The notes beneath the pieces are model-generated. The model was not told where the DNA came from, did not search any database, and saw nothing but the letters and a program-made list of their open reading frames with translations. A stretch of DNA of 64,000 nt from Streptomyces rishiriensis (lineage in GTDB: Bacteria; Actinomycetota; Actinomycetes; Streptomycetales; Streptomycetaceae), in the NCBI RefSeq assembly GCF_003112535.1, contig NZ_BEWA01000019.1, positions 203,580-267,579 on the forward strand. The letters are read 5' to 3'. This document shows, piece after piece, positions 8,757 through 16,672 of this stretch (positions are counted from its first letter, which is position 1; the number at the start of each line of letters is the position of its first letter). Position numbers and translations under genes: made by a program.

Positions 8757-9461
8757 ATGTCCATGCCACAGCGGCCCCACCAGCCCGCGAGGGCTGCCGC
8801 CACGCTCCCGGTCCTGCCCTACCGCAAGCCCACCAAGGGTCGTGACTACTGGGTCCTCGACGACGTCTTCCCCGAGGCGGACGTCACGGCGATCCGGGAA
8901 CGGTGTCTCGCCAAGGACGACTGGGTCAAGGGTTACCCGTACACCTCGGAGAGCTGGCCCGGACTGCGCACCATGCCCGGGCTGGAGCCCGCCGAACTCG
9001 GGCGCGTGGAAGGGCTGGTGAGGAAGGCGACGGGGGCGAGCAGGCTGTGGGTGCAGCAGGCTCCCGGCGGCGGCACCCTCAACCACAACTGTGTGCAGGT
9101 CGTGGGCGAGGGGGAGAGCACTCCGCGGCCGCACTCCGACTCGCGGGCGCTGTGCCGGTACGCGGCCGTGCTGTATCTCAACCCGGCGGTCCCCAAGGAC
9201 TGCGGGACCAGTTTCTACCGGCAGTCCCTGCCCGGCGGCCGGCTCGGCGGCAACGTCGTCCAGGCGCCGCACAACAACCTCGTCGACGCCCTCGGCACCC
9301 GGTTCGTCGCGCCGGACGCCTTCGAGGAGGACGTGCGGGTGCCGCACAAGGCGAACCGGCTGCTCCTCTACCACGCCAACCTCGTGCACAGCGCCACCGG
9401 TTACTGCGGCACGACGCTGGAGGAGAAGCGGATGACGGCCGTCTTCTTCTGGATGGCCTGA
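8757..9461 (+). CDS. DUF6445 family, 2OG-Fe(II) oxygenase-like
   Basis: A 234-aa cytoplasmic protein resembling the DUF6445 group. It shows a plausible non-haem iron facial triad: the HxD of PRPHSDSRAL near residue 126 and a distal His in YHANLVHSATGY near residue 204, on a pattern of beta strands expected for a double-stranded beta helix. Such enzymes hydroxylate or otherwise oxidise a substrate using 2-oxoglutarate and oxygen; substrate unknown. The start is supported by a -10 box six bases upstream rather than by a ribosome binding site. It is convergent with a lipoprotein gene. The enzymatic assignment rests on motif spacing only. Confidence 0.7.
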   Translation: MSMPQRPHQPARAAATLPVLPYRKPTKGRDYWVLDDVFPEADVTAIRERCLAKDDWVKGYPYTSESWPGLRTMPGLEPAELGRVEGLVRKATGASRLWVQQAPGGGTLNHNCVQVVGEGESTPRPHSDSRALCRYAAVLYLNPAVPKDCGTSFYRQSLPGGRLGGNVVQAPHNNLVDALGTRFVAPDAFEEDVRVPHKANRLLLYHANLVHSATGYCGTTLEEKRMTAVFFWMA

Positions 9462-9506
9462 CCCGGTCGTACGGTCCCGTCCGCTTCGGTCCCGGGGCGG
9501 TCCCGG

Positions 9507-10046
9507 TCAGTAGCGCACCGCACGGACCGCCTGCGTCCTCACCTCGCCGGACAGCTTGCGGTTGCTTCGGGCGGTGGCCTTGCCGGTCTTGCCCGCCGGG
9601 ACGTCGGAGACGGTCACGAGGACCGTGTCGAGCCGGTTGCCGCCGGAGTCCTCGAAGTCGACCTGGACGGCGAACGACTTCGTGGAACCGGCGCTGTTGG
9701 CGGCCGTGACCTCGACCGTGCTGCGGTCGCCGTCGGTGCCGGGCGCGCCGAGCTTCACGTCGTCCTTGGCGTCGACCCCGCCCTTGATCTCGTCGAACCG
9801 GCGGTTCACCTCCGCCGTCGCCGACGCGTACGCCTCCGACGCCTGCGAGGCGAGCGAGGCGAGCGAGGACGCGGCCGCGGTGGCCTGCGCGCCGACCGAC
9901 TGCGCGGCGGACGCGGCCTTGCTGGTCACCGACGAGGGGGTGTTGTCGCCGGAGCAGCCGGTGAGCCCGGCGGTCCCGAGGAGCGCCGCCGCGCAGGCCG
10001 CCGTCACCAGCACGCCCTTCTGCCGACGGGTGCGGTGAGCTGCCAT
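9507..10046 (-). CDS. Secreted lipoprotein with helical repeat region
   Basis: A 179-aa lipoprotein: basic RTRRQ start, hydrophobic core and lipobox LTGCS with Cys31 as the predicted acylation site. After it comes an Ala/Ser-rich helical stretch (residues about 45-80) and then a beta-rich domain ending AVRAVRY, resembling FxLYD-type domains found in many Streptomyces lipoproteins. The ATG at 10046 is chosen because AGGAGAG lies just upstream and the signal peptide then begins correctly; a longer frame starts at 10121. Function unknown. It is divergent from the four-helix membrane-protein gene. Confidence 0.78.
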   Translation of the reverse strand: MAAHRTRRQKGVLVTAACAAALLGTAGLTGCSGDNTPSSVTSKAASAAQSVGAQATAAASSLASLASQASEAYASATAEVNRRFDEIKGGVDAKDDVKLGAPGTDGDRSTVEVTAANSAGSTKSFAVQVDFEDSGGNRLDTVLVTVSDVPAGKTGKATARSNRKLSGEVRTQAVRAVRY

Positions 10047-10200
10047 CTCTCCTCCAGTTCGCTGACCGGATCCGGGGACGGACCCGGTCTCCAGTGAAGG
10101 ACGGGACCGCCGCGCCCGCATGCCGGCTCACCCGAACGGCACACCCCCGTGGTGGCGGCCCCCGGCCCGGCGGATGGTCGAGCAAGGACGACCGAGGAAC

Positions 10201-10227
10201 GACAGGGACGACAGGGACGACAGGGAC
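10201..10227. repeat. 9-bp tandem repeat upstream of membrane gene
   Basis: Three head-to-tail copies of GACAGGGAC lie just ahead of the start codon region of the DUF7144-like gene. They replace a recognisable ribosome binding site there. No role is evident. Confidence 0.65.
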
Positions 10228-10246
10228 GACGAGGACGGGGTACGCC

Positions 10247-10741
10247 ATGAGCGACCAGCCGCACGGACAGCCGTCGCACGGGTCCCCGGTCTGGGACCCC
10301 TCGCACCAGGGCACCGGCACGCCGCCCGACCGGCCCCCGGGCGGGCCGGGAGGCGGGGCGGTGGCCGCCAGCGGGGTCGTCTTCGCGGGCGTGCTCATGT
10401 TCGTGAGCGGTGTCCTCGCCGCCTTCGAGGGCATCGCGGCGATCGCCCGCGACGACGTGTACGCGCGGATCGGCAGCTACGTGTACGAGATGAACCTCAC
10501 CGGCTGGGGCTGGCTCCTGCTGGCCGTGGGCGTCGTGGCCGCGGCGACCGGCTGGGGCCTGCTCACGGGCGCCGCCTGGGCTCGGGTCAGCGGCATCGCA
10601 CTCGCCTCCCTGAGCCTGGTGCTGCAGTTCCTGTTCCTGCCGTACGCGCCGTTCTGGGCGGTCGTCCAGATCGCCCTCGACGTCTTCGTGATCTGGGCCC
10701 TGGCCACCTACGAGCCCCCCGCGTCACCACGGCAGGGCTAG
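10247..10741 (+). CDS. DUF7144-like four-helix membrane protein
   Basis: A 164-aa integral membrane protein: a Pro/Gly-rich cytoplasmic N terminus of about 35 residues, then four hydrophobic helices at roughly 42-62, 88-108, 113-130 and 135-155. The layout and the Trp/Gly pattern (GWGWLLLAVGV, WARVSGIALA) match a common actinobacterial membrane family (DUF7144, from memory). No transporter or enzyme motif is seen. The ATG at 10247 is used because the upstream frame runs through a repetitive non-coding segment. It is divergent from the lipoprotein gene and convergent with an M23 peptidase gene. Confidence 0.72.
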   Translation: MSDQPHGQPSHGSPVWDPSHQGTGTPPDRPPGGPGGGAVAASGVVFAGVLMFVSGVLAAFEGIAAIARDDVYARIGSYVYEMNLTGWGWLLLAVGVVAAATGWGLLTGAAWARVSGIALASLSLVLQFLFLPYAPFWAVVQIALDVFVIWALATYEPPASPRQG

Positions 10742-10772
10742 CGATGCCGCACGGTTCCCACGGGATCCACGG

Positions 10773-11600
10773 TCAGGACGTCCCCGGTGTGCCGGACACC
10801 TGTACCTCCTTGCGGCGCAGCCAGGGCAGGGGCGGTACCGCGGAACCGGCGTAGGGGGTGATCCGCACCTCGAAGTGCAGATGGGGGCCGGTGACGTTGC
10901 CGGTCGCTCCCGAGAGGCCGATGCGCTGACCGGTGGTCACTCGCTGCCCCCTGCGGACGTCGATGCGGGACAGATGGGCGTACTGGGTGAAGTAGCCGTC
11001 GCCGTGCCGGACCAGGACCTGGTTGCCGAAGCCGTCGCCGCAGGTCGTGATCCGGACGACGCCGGAGCCGACGGCGTACACCGGGGTGCCGGAGTCCACG
11101 GCGAAGTCCTGGCCGGTGTGCCGGTGGGCCCAGCGGGAGCCCTTGGCGGCGAACCCGGCGGACAGCCAGTAGCGGCGGGCCGGGGCCGTCCAGGGGCGGG
11201 CGCGCAGCTCGGGCGGGCGGCTGCGGTCCCCGAACGGGCAGTGGCCCTGCCGTCCGGACGGATCGACGGCGACCGGGTCGGCGGTCTCCTTCGCCCCGGC
11301 CCGCAACCGGTCCCACAGCTCGGAGCGCAGCGCCTCCCGGCGGCGTTCGGCGTCCTCGATCCGCGCGGGGAGGGCGTCGGCCTCCCGGAGCCGGTCGACC
11401 CGCTCGCGGGCCTGCTCGTGCGCGCGGACGGCGCGGGCGGCGTCCTTGCGGAACCCGTCGCTCCCGGCGCGCTCCCGTCCTTCGGCGCCCGCGGGCACGG
11501 TGGCGAGGGCGAGCAGCAGGAGGGCGAGCAGGGCGGACCCGGCCGCTGCGCGAAGGCGCGCCCGCGTCCGCGGATGACGCGCATGGTGTTCTCGTCCCAT
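10773..11600 (-). CDS. Secreted M23 family metallopeptidase
   Basis: A 275-aa secreted protein. Residues 1-39 form a long signal peptide; 45-95 are a charged, probably coiled-coil helix (READALPARIEDAERRREAL); the M23 (lysostaphin-like) domain covers about 145-260. The zinc ligands are visible in HTGQDFAV (H and D) and in the HLH of GPHLHFEV, so the enzyme should be active against peptide cross-links of peptidoglycan, or act as an activator of amidases. ATG at 11600 is chosen for the signal peptide. It sits next to a GH26-like secreted hydrolase on the same strand, 62 bases away, possibly one envelope-degrading unit. Confidence 0.87.
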   Translation of the reverse strand: MGREHHARHPRTRARLRAAAGSALLALLLLALATVPAGAEGRERAGSDGFRKDAARAVRAHEQARERVDRLREADALPARIEDAERRREALRSELWDRLRAGAKETADPVAVDPSGRQGHCPFGDRSRPPELRARPWTAPARRYWLSAGFAAKGSRWAHRHTGQDFAVDSGTPVYAVGSGVVRITTCGDGFGNQVLVRHGDGYFTQYAHLSRIDVRRGQRVTTGQRIGLSGATGNVTGPHLHFEVRITPYAGSAVPPLPWLRRKEVQVSGTPGTS

Positions 11601-11662
11601 CGTGCGATCATCGGACCGGTGGGGTGTGCGGCTCGCGCGCCCTGCCGCACGGCCGGGCGGGT

Positions 11663-12655
11663 TCAGCCGGACGGACCAGCGATCAGGGCCCGGTAGACGG
11701 CCGAGGACCGCGGATTGCCGGCACAGCGCCACACGCCGTGCGGGCAGTAGTCGCTGATGGTCTGGTACAGCGGCCGGTGCTCGGCGAACCAGTCCAGCAT
11801 CCCGCGCACGTAGTCCGGGTCGTCGCCGTTGCGGTACAGCCCCCACTCCGGGTAGGACGCCGGCTTGCCGTGGGCCCGCGCGAACCGCACGTGTGCGGCG
11901 AGCCCGTACGGCTCGGCGACCTGCTCCTCGAAGGACATGCCGTGCGGCTGGTCGTAGGCGTCCATCCCGACGACGTCGACGTACCGGTCGCCGGGATAGC
12001 AGGCGGTCCACGGGACGGCGTCCCGCCCGCGGCTGGGAGTGAACTCGAACCGGAACGCCTCCGGGCCGGCCACGGAGCGCATGGCGTCGACGATCCGGAC
12101 CCAGTACCGCTTCCAGGCCCGCGGGTCCGGCCCGCAGCGATGGGTGTAGGTGACCCCGTTCATCTCCCACCCCACCACCAGCACGGCGTCCGGCACCCCG
12201 AGCCCGACGAGCCGGCGGGCCAGCGCCCGGAAGTGCCCGTCGTAGTCGCCGCGCGCCCCCCTGCGCAGCTCCTCGCGCACGACGGCGTCCGGCACGTGCT
12301 CCTCGGTCCGCTCCAGCATCGGCACGTTCAGGACGAACATCCGGTCGGCGCGCTCCCGCCGCCACCGCGCCCAGTGCTCCAGATAGCCGGGCGCCCCCTC
12401 GATGTTGCTCCACCGGTCACCCGGCAGATAGGCGTGCCCCACCCGGGGTGTGGCCGGTCCCAGCCATGCGTCGAGCCCGGCGATCCGCCGCACGCCGGCG
12501 TCGTCGTACCCGACGTACGCCCCGAACGCTCCCGGCGGCGCTCCGGCGCCCTGCCCGAGCGGGACGCAGGCGGGCCCGGCGAGCAGCGCGAGAGCGGCGA
12601 GAGCGGCGAACAGCGCGGTCAGCGGGGCCCGTTGGGCGCGAGGGAAGCGGAACAC
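11663..12655 (-). CDS. Secreted GH26-like glycoside hydrolase
   Basis: A protein of about 330 aa with a hydrophobic N-terminal export segment (LTALFAALAALALLAG) and a TIM-barrel hydrolase domain. Two glutamates in typical clan GH-A places are visible: VVGWEMNG (acid/base) near mid-protein and SYPEWGLY (nucleophile) towards the end, with WRRERADRMFVLNVPM and DVVGMDAYD between. This pattern recalls GH26 beta-mannanase/xylanase or related endoglucanase-like proteins. The start is uncertain: GTG 12655 gives a clean signal peptide, but the open frame extends to a GTG at 12736 across DNA with poor coding bias. Substrate cannot be assigned. Confidence 0.72.
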   Translation of the reverse strand: MFRFPRAQRAPLTALFAALAALALLAGPACVPLGQGAGAPPGAFGAYVGYDDAGVRRIAGLDAWLGPATPRVGHAYLPGDRWSNIEGAPGYLEHWARWRRERADRMFVLNVPMLERTEEHVPDAVVREELRRGARGDYDGHFRALARRLVGLGVPDAVLVVGWEMNGVTYTHRCGPDPRAWKRYWVRIVDAMRSVAGPEAFRFEFTPSRGRDAVPWTACYPGDRYVDVVGMDAYDQPHGMSFEEQVAEPYGLAAHVRFARAHGKPASYPEWGLYRNGDDPDYVRGMLDWFAEHRPLYQTISDYCPHGVWRCAGNPRSSAVYRALIAGPSG

Positions 12656-12979
12656 CGGCTCATGATGAGGCCGCCGCCTCCTCCCCCGCCCCGAAACCGC
12701 CGCCGAACCACCCGGACCGGGTACGGGCGTCGGCACGGGTTCGGCGGGAGGACCGCGGCCCTCGCCCGGGGACGGCGGCGATCACGTCCGGTCCACGCGG
12801 CCCCGGCGGCGCGGGTCCGCTTCTTTCTCGGTCAACAGGCAACCCCGGCAGGCCTTTTGGGCCTCTCACAGGGTGCTCACAGGTCCGGCTCGGCGCGTGG
12901 GGGTGCGCCTGCAGGGCGGCCGGGGTGTGGGCTGTCCAGTCCGATGCCACCGACCATGGCACTCGCAGACGAGGAACCG

Positions 12980-14695
12980 ATGACCAGACAGCACCATCGC
13001 AAGGGCCTTCAGCGTGCGGCGTTCGCCGCGGGGGCCGCGCTCACCGTCGTCGCCGTCGCCGGGGCCGCTCCCGGCGCCGACGCGGCGACCGCGAGCACGC
13101 CGGGCAAGCCGCAGCTCAAACTGATCGCCGCGTCGAAGTCCGTGATCCTCGACCGGTACGAGGGCAGCTCCGGGGTCTACCTCGACCTCGGCACGTACGT
13201 CACCGTCGACAACGCTCCGCTGGAGCTCAAGGTGACCCGTAAGTCGTACAAGGACCCCGTCGTCGCCCAGCAGATCCTGCGCAACGGGACGAAGACGACG
13301 ACGACGACGCTGCCCGCGGGCACCGTCAAGGACTTCAGCGGGCTGCCCGGCTTCCTGGAGGTGTCCATCAAGAACGCGGCCGGGGCGGAGGTGCGCAAGA
13401 CGCAGGGCACCTTCTGTCCCAACAACGCCTCCGGGCGGCTGCGTCCGGACGCCCCGGCCACCTCGCACTATCCGGAGAGCTGCTCCACCAACCCGTTCAC
13501 GCTCGGCTCCGTCTGGGGCGTCGAGAAGGGCTGGGCGTCCAACTCCAGCACCGTCGACTACGACAACCCGGTGGACCTCGCCCCGGGCGAGTACACGGCC
13601 AAGGTGTCGGTCGCCAAGAAGTACCGGGACCTCTTCGGCATCCCGAACGACCAGCCGACCATCAAGGTGACGGTGCGACAGGAGAGCAGCGGCGGCGGCG
13701 AGGGCGGCGGCGTCGGCCTGCGCTCCTCGACGCCGTCCGGCGGCCACGACGCCCACGGCGGCGGGCACGACATGGCCGGCATGGAGGGCATGGAGGGCAT
13801 GCCGGGCATGGCCGGCGGTCATCACTACGGCCCCCGTGGCGCCGACGCCCCCACCCCCTCCGCGCTCGCCCACGCCCTGGAGGCCCGGGGGCTCGCCCAC
13901 CCGGGCGACGGCGCCGGTCGCACCGACGGCTCCCGGATCGCGTCGGCGCTGAAGGCCGCCGCCGGACGTCCCACCGGACGGGCGGGCGCTCCCGCCGGCG
14001 TGCCCAAGCCCGACCTGCGTTCGCTGCCGGCCTGGGACATCGCCGTCACCGACGGCGAGGACGGCGACGCGCCCGGCAAGGACTACCTCGCCTTCAGCGC
14101 CAACGTCTGGAACGCCGGCCCGGCCCCCCTCGTCGTGGACGGCTTCCGCAAGCCCGGCGCCGAACGGATGGACTCCTACCAGTACTTCTACGACGCCAAG
14201 GGCAAGCAGGTCGGCTACGCGCCCGCCGGCACCATGGAGTGGGACCCGCGCATCGGCCACGAGCACTGGCACTTCACGGACTTCGCCAGCTACCGGCTGC
14301 TCGCCGCCGACCAGCACGAGATCGTCAAGAGCGGCAAGGAGGCGTTCTGCCTCGCCAACACGGACGCGATCGACCAGACGGTGAAGAACGCCAACTGGCA
14401 CCCCAACAACACCGATCTGTCGACCGCCTGCGGCGAGCAGAACTCCATCTCCGTCCGTGAGGTCCTCGACGTCGGCTCCGGTGACACGTACACCCAGTAC
14501 CGTCCCGGGCAGTCCTTCGACATCACCGGCCTTCCCAACGGCACCTACTACATCCAGGTCATCGCCAACCCGGCGAACCGCCTGCAGGAGAGCGACACCA
14601 AGAACAACGTCTCGCTGCGCAAGGTCGTCCTGGGCGGCACCCAGGGCGCCCGTACGGTGAAGGTCCCGCCGGTCGACCTGGTCGACGCGCCGTAA
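12980..14695 (+). CDS. Secreted lysyl-oxidase-like copper enzyme
   Basis: A 571-aa secreted protein. Residues 1-35 are a signal peptide ending near GADA; 45-235 form a beta-rich N-terminal domain; about 250-290 is a linker very rich in Gly, His, Met and Asp; 350-560 is a lysyl-oxidase domain. The copper site HEHWH (His427, 429, 431) and the cofactor lysine in GKEAFCL (Lys453, matching the lysine that forms lysine tyrosylquinone in animal enzymes) are present, plus a tyrosine-containing GTYYIQV strand. It probably oxidises amines on extracellular protein or peptide. ATG 12980 follows GAGGAA. A strong hairpin follows the stop. Confidence 0.88.
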   Translation: MTRQHHRKGLQRAAFAAGAALTVVAVAGAAPGADAATASTPGKPQLKLIAASKSVILDRYEGSSGVYLDLGTYVTVDNAPLELKVTRKSYKDPVVAQQILRNGTKTTTTTLPAGTVKDFSGLPGFLEVSIKNAAGAEVRKTQGTFCPNNASGRLRPDAPATSHYPESCSTNPFTLGSVWGVEKGWASNSSTVDYDNPVDLAPGEYTAKVSVAKKYRDLFGIPNDQPTIKVTVRQESSGGGEGGGVGLRSSTPSGGHDAHGGGHDMAGMEGMEGMPGMAGGHHYGPRGADAPTPSALAHALEARGLAHPGDGAGRTDGSRIASALKAAAGRPTGRAGAPAGVPKPDLRSLPAWDIAVTDGEDGDAPGKDYLAFSANVWNAGPAPLVVDGFRKPGAERMDSYQYFYDAKGKQVGYAPAGTMEWDPRIGHEHWHFTDFASYRLLAADQHEIVKSGKEAFCLANTDAIDQTVKNANWHPNNTDLSTACGEQNSISVREVLDVGSGDTYTQYRPGQSFDITGLPNGTYYIQVIANPANRLQESDTKNNVSLRKVVLGGTQGARTVKVPPVDLVDAP

Positions 14696-14727
14696 CCGAC
14701 CCGACCCGCCGGTTCTTGCGGTCCCGG

Positions 14728-14764
14728 CCCGGCGATGTGACAGGACGTCGGTCACATCGCCGGG
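14728..14764. terminator. Perfect 14-bp terminator hairpin
   Basis: Inverted repeat CCCGGCGATGTGAC with a 9-base loop and an exact complementary arm, 33 bases after the lysyl-oxidase stop codon and ahead of the LCP gene. No T-run. Confidence 0.8.
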
Positions 14765-14887
14765 CGCGGGGCAACCGATCCCCGGTCCTGAGGGGTCTTG
14801 TGAGTCGCCAGTGCTTCTCGGACGTATTTCCCTGCGACTGTAGGGTTCCGACGTTCGGCGACAACGGACGCCGCCGACCCGAGCACG

Positions 14888-16363
14888 GTGTACGGGGTGA
14901 AACGGCCGAAGCGGAGGGGGCGAGCGCCGGTGGGCGGATCGAGAAGGCGTGGGCATACTCCGGCGGAGGCTGCCGGCGGGCGGGGAAGCGGCGGCAGGGC
15001 GGGCGGCTCCGGGCCCGGCGGGGCGCGGCTCACCCGGCGCGGAAGGATCGTCGCGTGGGGCGCGGGCGTGACGTGCCTCGTCCTGGTCGGGGCCGGCGGG
15101 GCGGGCGCGTGGATCTACTACGACCTCAACAACAACATCAAGTCCGCCGATGTGGACGACAAGCTGGGCGCCGACCGGCCGGTGAACCTCAGTCCCGGCT
15201 CGAAGAACATCATGATCGTCGGTTCCGACACCCGCGCGGGCGCGAACGCCAAGTACGGCAAGGACCTGACCACCATGCAGTCGGACACGCTGATGGTGCT
15301 GCACATACCGGCCGACCGTAAGTGGGCCTCGGTGGTGTCGTTCCCGCGGGACTCCTGGGTGGAGATACCCGGCTGCGAGAAGGGCGACGGCAGTTCGTCC
15401 TCGCCGCACCACTTCAAGATCAACGAGGCGTTCGCGATCGGCGGCAGCAACGGCAAGGTCGCCGAGGCCGCCGCCTGCACCATCAAGACCCTCGAGTCCA
15501 ACACCGGTCTGCGCATCGACCACTTCATCACGGTCGACTTCTCCGGGTTCAAGGGCATGGTCGACGCGCTGGAGGGCATAGAGGTCTGCCCGAAGGAGGC
15601 CATCCACGACAAGAAGGCCCACCTGGACCTGGAGGCGGGCTGTCAGACCGTCAAGGGGGAGAAGGCGCTCGGATACGTCCGCACCCGCTACAGCGTGGGC
15701 GACGGCTCCGACCTCGGCCGCATCGGCCGCCAGCAGGAGTTCATGGACGCCCTGGCCAAGAAGGCCAAGTCCAAGCTCGGCAGTCCGGACGCGATGTACG
15801 CGTTCCTGAAGTCGATCACCAACTCCCTGACGGCCGACCCCGACATGGCGGGACTCCAGCCGCTGTACGGGCTCGCCGACGAACTCAAGGGGATACCGAG
15901 CGACCGCCTCGGCTTCCTCACCGTCCCGAACTACGGGCGGGTGGCCGACCAGCCCACCGACAAGGCCAACGTCGTCTGGCAGTACCCGCAGGCCGCCGAC
16001 CTGTTCACCGCCCTGGCCAAGGACAAGGAGATCACCAAGGCGCAGCTGGAGGCGTCGAAGAAGAACGTGGTGTACGCCTCGTCCGTGAAGATCCGCGTCC
16101 TCAACGGCACCGGCGTCTCCGGACGCGCCGCGGCCGTCGCCGAGAAGCTGAAGAGTGCCGGCTACACCGTCGTCGGCACCGGCAACGCGCCCGGCGGCAC
16201 GGCCGCCAGGACGACGGTGACCTGTCCCGCGGGCCTCGAGAGCCAGGCCGCCGTTCTCGCCTCCCGGCTGCCCGGCATACGGGCCACGACGGACAGCTCG
16301 GCCGCCGCGGGGGCGGTCACCCTGGTCGTCGGACCGGAGTTGAAGGTCGAGGACGTCGCCTGA
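14888..16363 (+). CDS. LCP family cell-wall ligase with LytR_C domain
   Basis: A 491-aa LytR-CpsA-Psr protein: basic, Gly-rich cytoplasmic tail (1-50), one membrane helix (about 54-76), the LCP phosphotransferase domain (about 105-260) and a C-terminal LytR_C domain (about 395-480, VKIRVLNGTGVSGRAA). The LCP signatures NIMIVGSDTR, SDTLMVLHI, SFPRDSWVEIPG and YVRTRYS carry the arginines and aspartates that bind the polyprenyl pyrophosphate substrate. These enzymes attach secondary polymers such as teichoic acids to peptidoglycan. The GTG at 14888 is the first start; a GTG three codons later is equally possible. It lies directly upstream of the tRNA-like gene. Confidence 0.9.
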   Translation: MYGVKRPKRRGRAPVGGSRRRGHTPAEAAGGRGSGGRAGGSGPGGARLTRRGRIVAWGAGVTCLVLVGAGGAGAWIYYDLNNNIKSADVDDKLGADRPVNLSPGSKNIMIVGSDTRAGANAKYGKDLTTMQSDTLMVLHIPADRKWASVVSFPRDSWVEIPGCEKGDGSSSSPHHFKINEAFAIGGSNGKVAEAAACTIKTLESNTGLRIDHFITVDFSGFKGMVDALEGIEVCPKEAIHDKKAHLDLEAGCQTVKGEKALGYVRTRYSVGDGSDLGRIGRQQEFMDALAKKAKSKLGSPDAMYAFLKSITNSLTADPDMAGLQPLYGLADELKGIPSDRLGFLTVPNYGRVADQPTDKANVVWQYPQAADLFTALAKDKEITKAQLEASKKNVVYASSVKIRVLNGTGVSGRAAAVAEKLKSAGYTVVGTGNAPGGTAARTTVTCPAGLESQAAVLASRLPGIRATTDSSAAAGAVTLVVGPELKVEDVA

Positions 16364-16458
16364 TCGCCGAACGGTCGTTGCCGGTCAACAAGACCCTGAA
16401 GATGGGGTAAGCTTGATCTTGAGCCGGTCACCGGAACGAAAAACGGTGAACGACCTCT

Positions 16459-16531
16459 GCGTTGGTGGTCCAAGGAAAGACGCCCCGCTTCCTGCGGGGA
16501 GATGCAGGTGCAAGGCCTGCCCGGCGCTCCA
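16459..16531 (+). tRNA. tRNA-Gly(UCC)-like gene with abnormal T loop
   Basis: The sequence folds as a cloverleaf. Acceptor GCGTTGG (16459-16465) pairs throughout with CCGGCGC (16521-16527), with two G-U pairs. There is a 3-bp D stem with loop G18G19, and a 5-bp anticodon stem CCCCG/CGGGG around the loop CTTCCTG with anticodon TCC (16490-16492). A 5-bp T stem GCAGG/CCTGC follows, then discriminator T and an encoded CCA (16529-16531). U8-A14 and A15-U48 are possible. G1-C72, C2-G71, U73, C35 and C36 match known glycyl-tRNA synthetase identity elements. Odd points: the T loop is TGCAAGG, so position 55 is G not U; position 37 is T not a purine; bases 32 and 38 can pair. It may be a tRNA not used in translation, or a degenerate copy. 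Confidence 0.6.
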
Positions 16532-16539
16532 GTGAAGAG

Positions 16540-16573
16540 AGAGTCCCATCCCGTACGCGGGGTGGGACTCTTT
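16540..16573 (+). terminator. Terminator after tRNA-like gene
   Basis: 13-bp stem (AGAGTCCCATCCC with GGGGTGGGACTCT, one G-U pair), 6-base loop, followed by TTTC. It begins nine bases after the encoded CCA, the usual arrangement for a monocistronic tRNA. Confidence 0.8.
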
Positions 16574-16631
16574 CGTCGTGTCCGCCCACCGGAGCGGACG
16601 GGAGAGCGGACAGGGACGGGGACAGGGCTCT

Positions 16632-16667
16632 GGACGGCGGGAGAGGGTGCGCCCTCTCCCGCCGTCC
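16632..16667. terminator. Perfect 16-bp terminator at the end of the CIS operon
   Basis: Inverted repeat GGACGGCGGGAGAGGG / CCCTCTCCCGCCGTCC with a 4-base loop, immediately downstream of the last gene of the leftward contractile injection operon and facing the rightward tRNA-like gene. Confidence 0.85.
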
Positions 16668-16672
16668 ACGCG

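Noticed and set aside
16459..16531. tRNA-like gene as a phage or island attachment site
   Set aside because: No integrase and no second copy of the 3' end were seen in the window, and the CIS genes show host-like composition.
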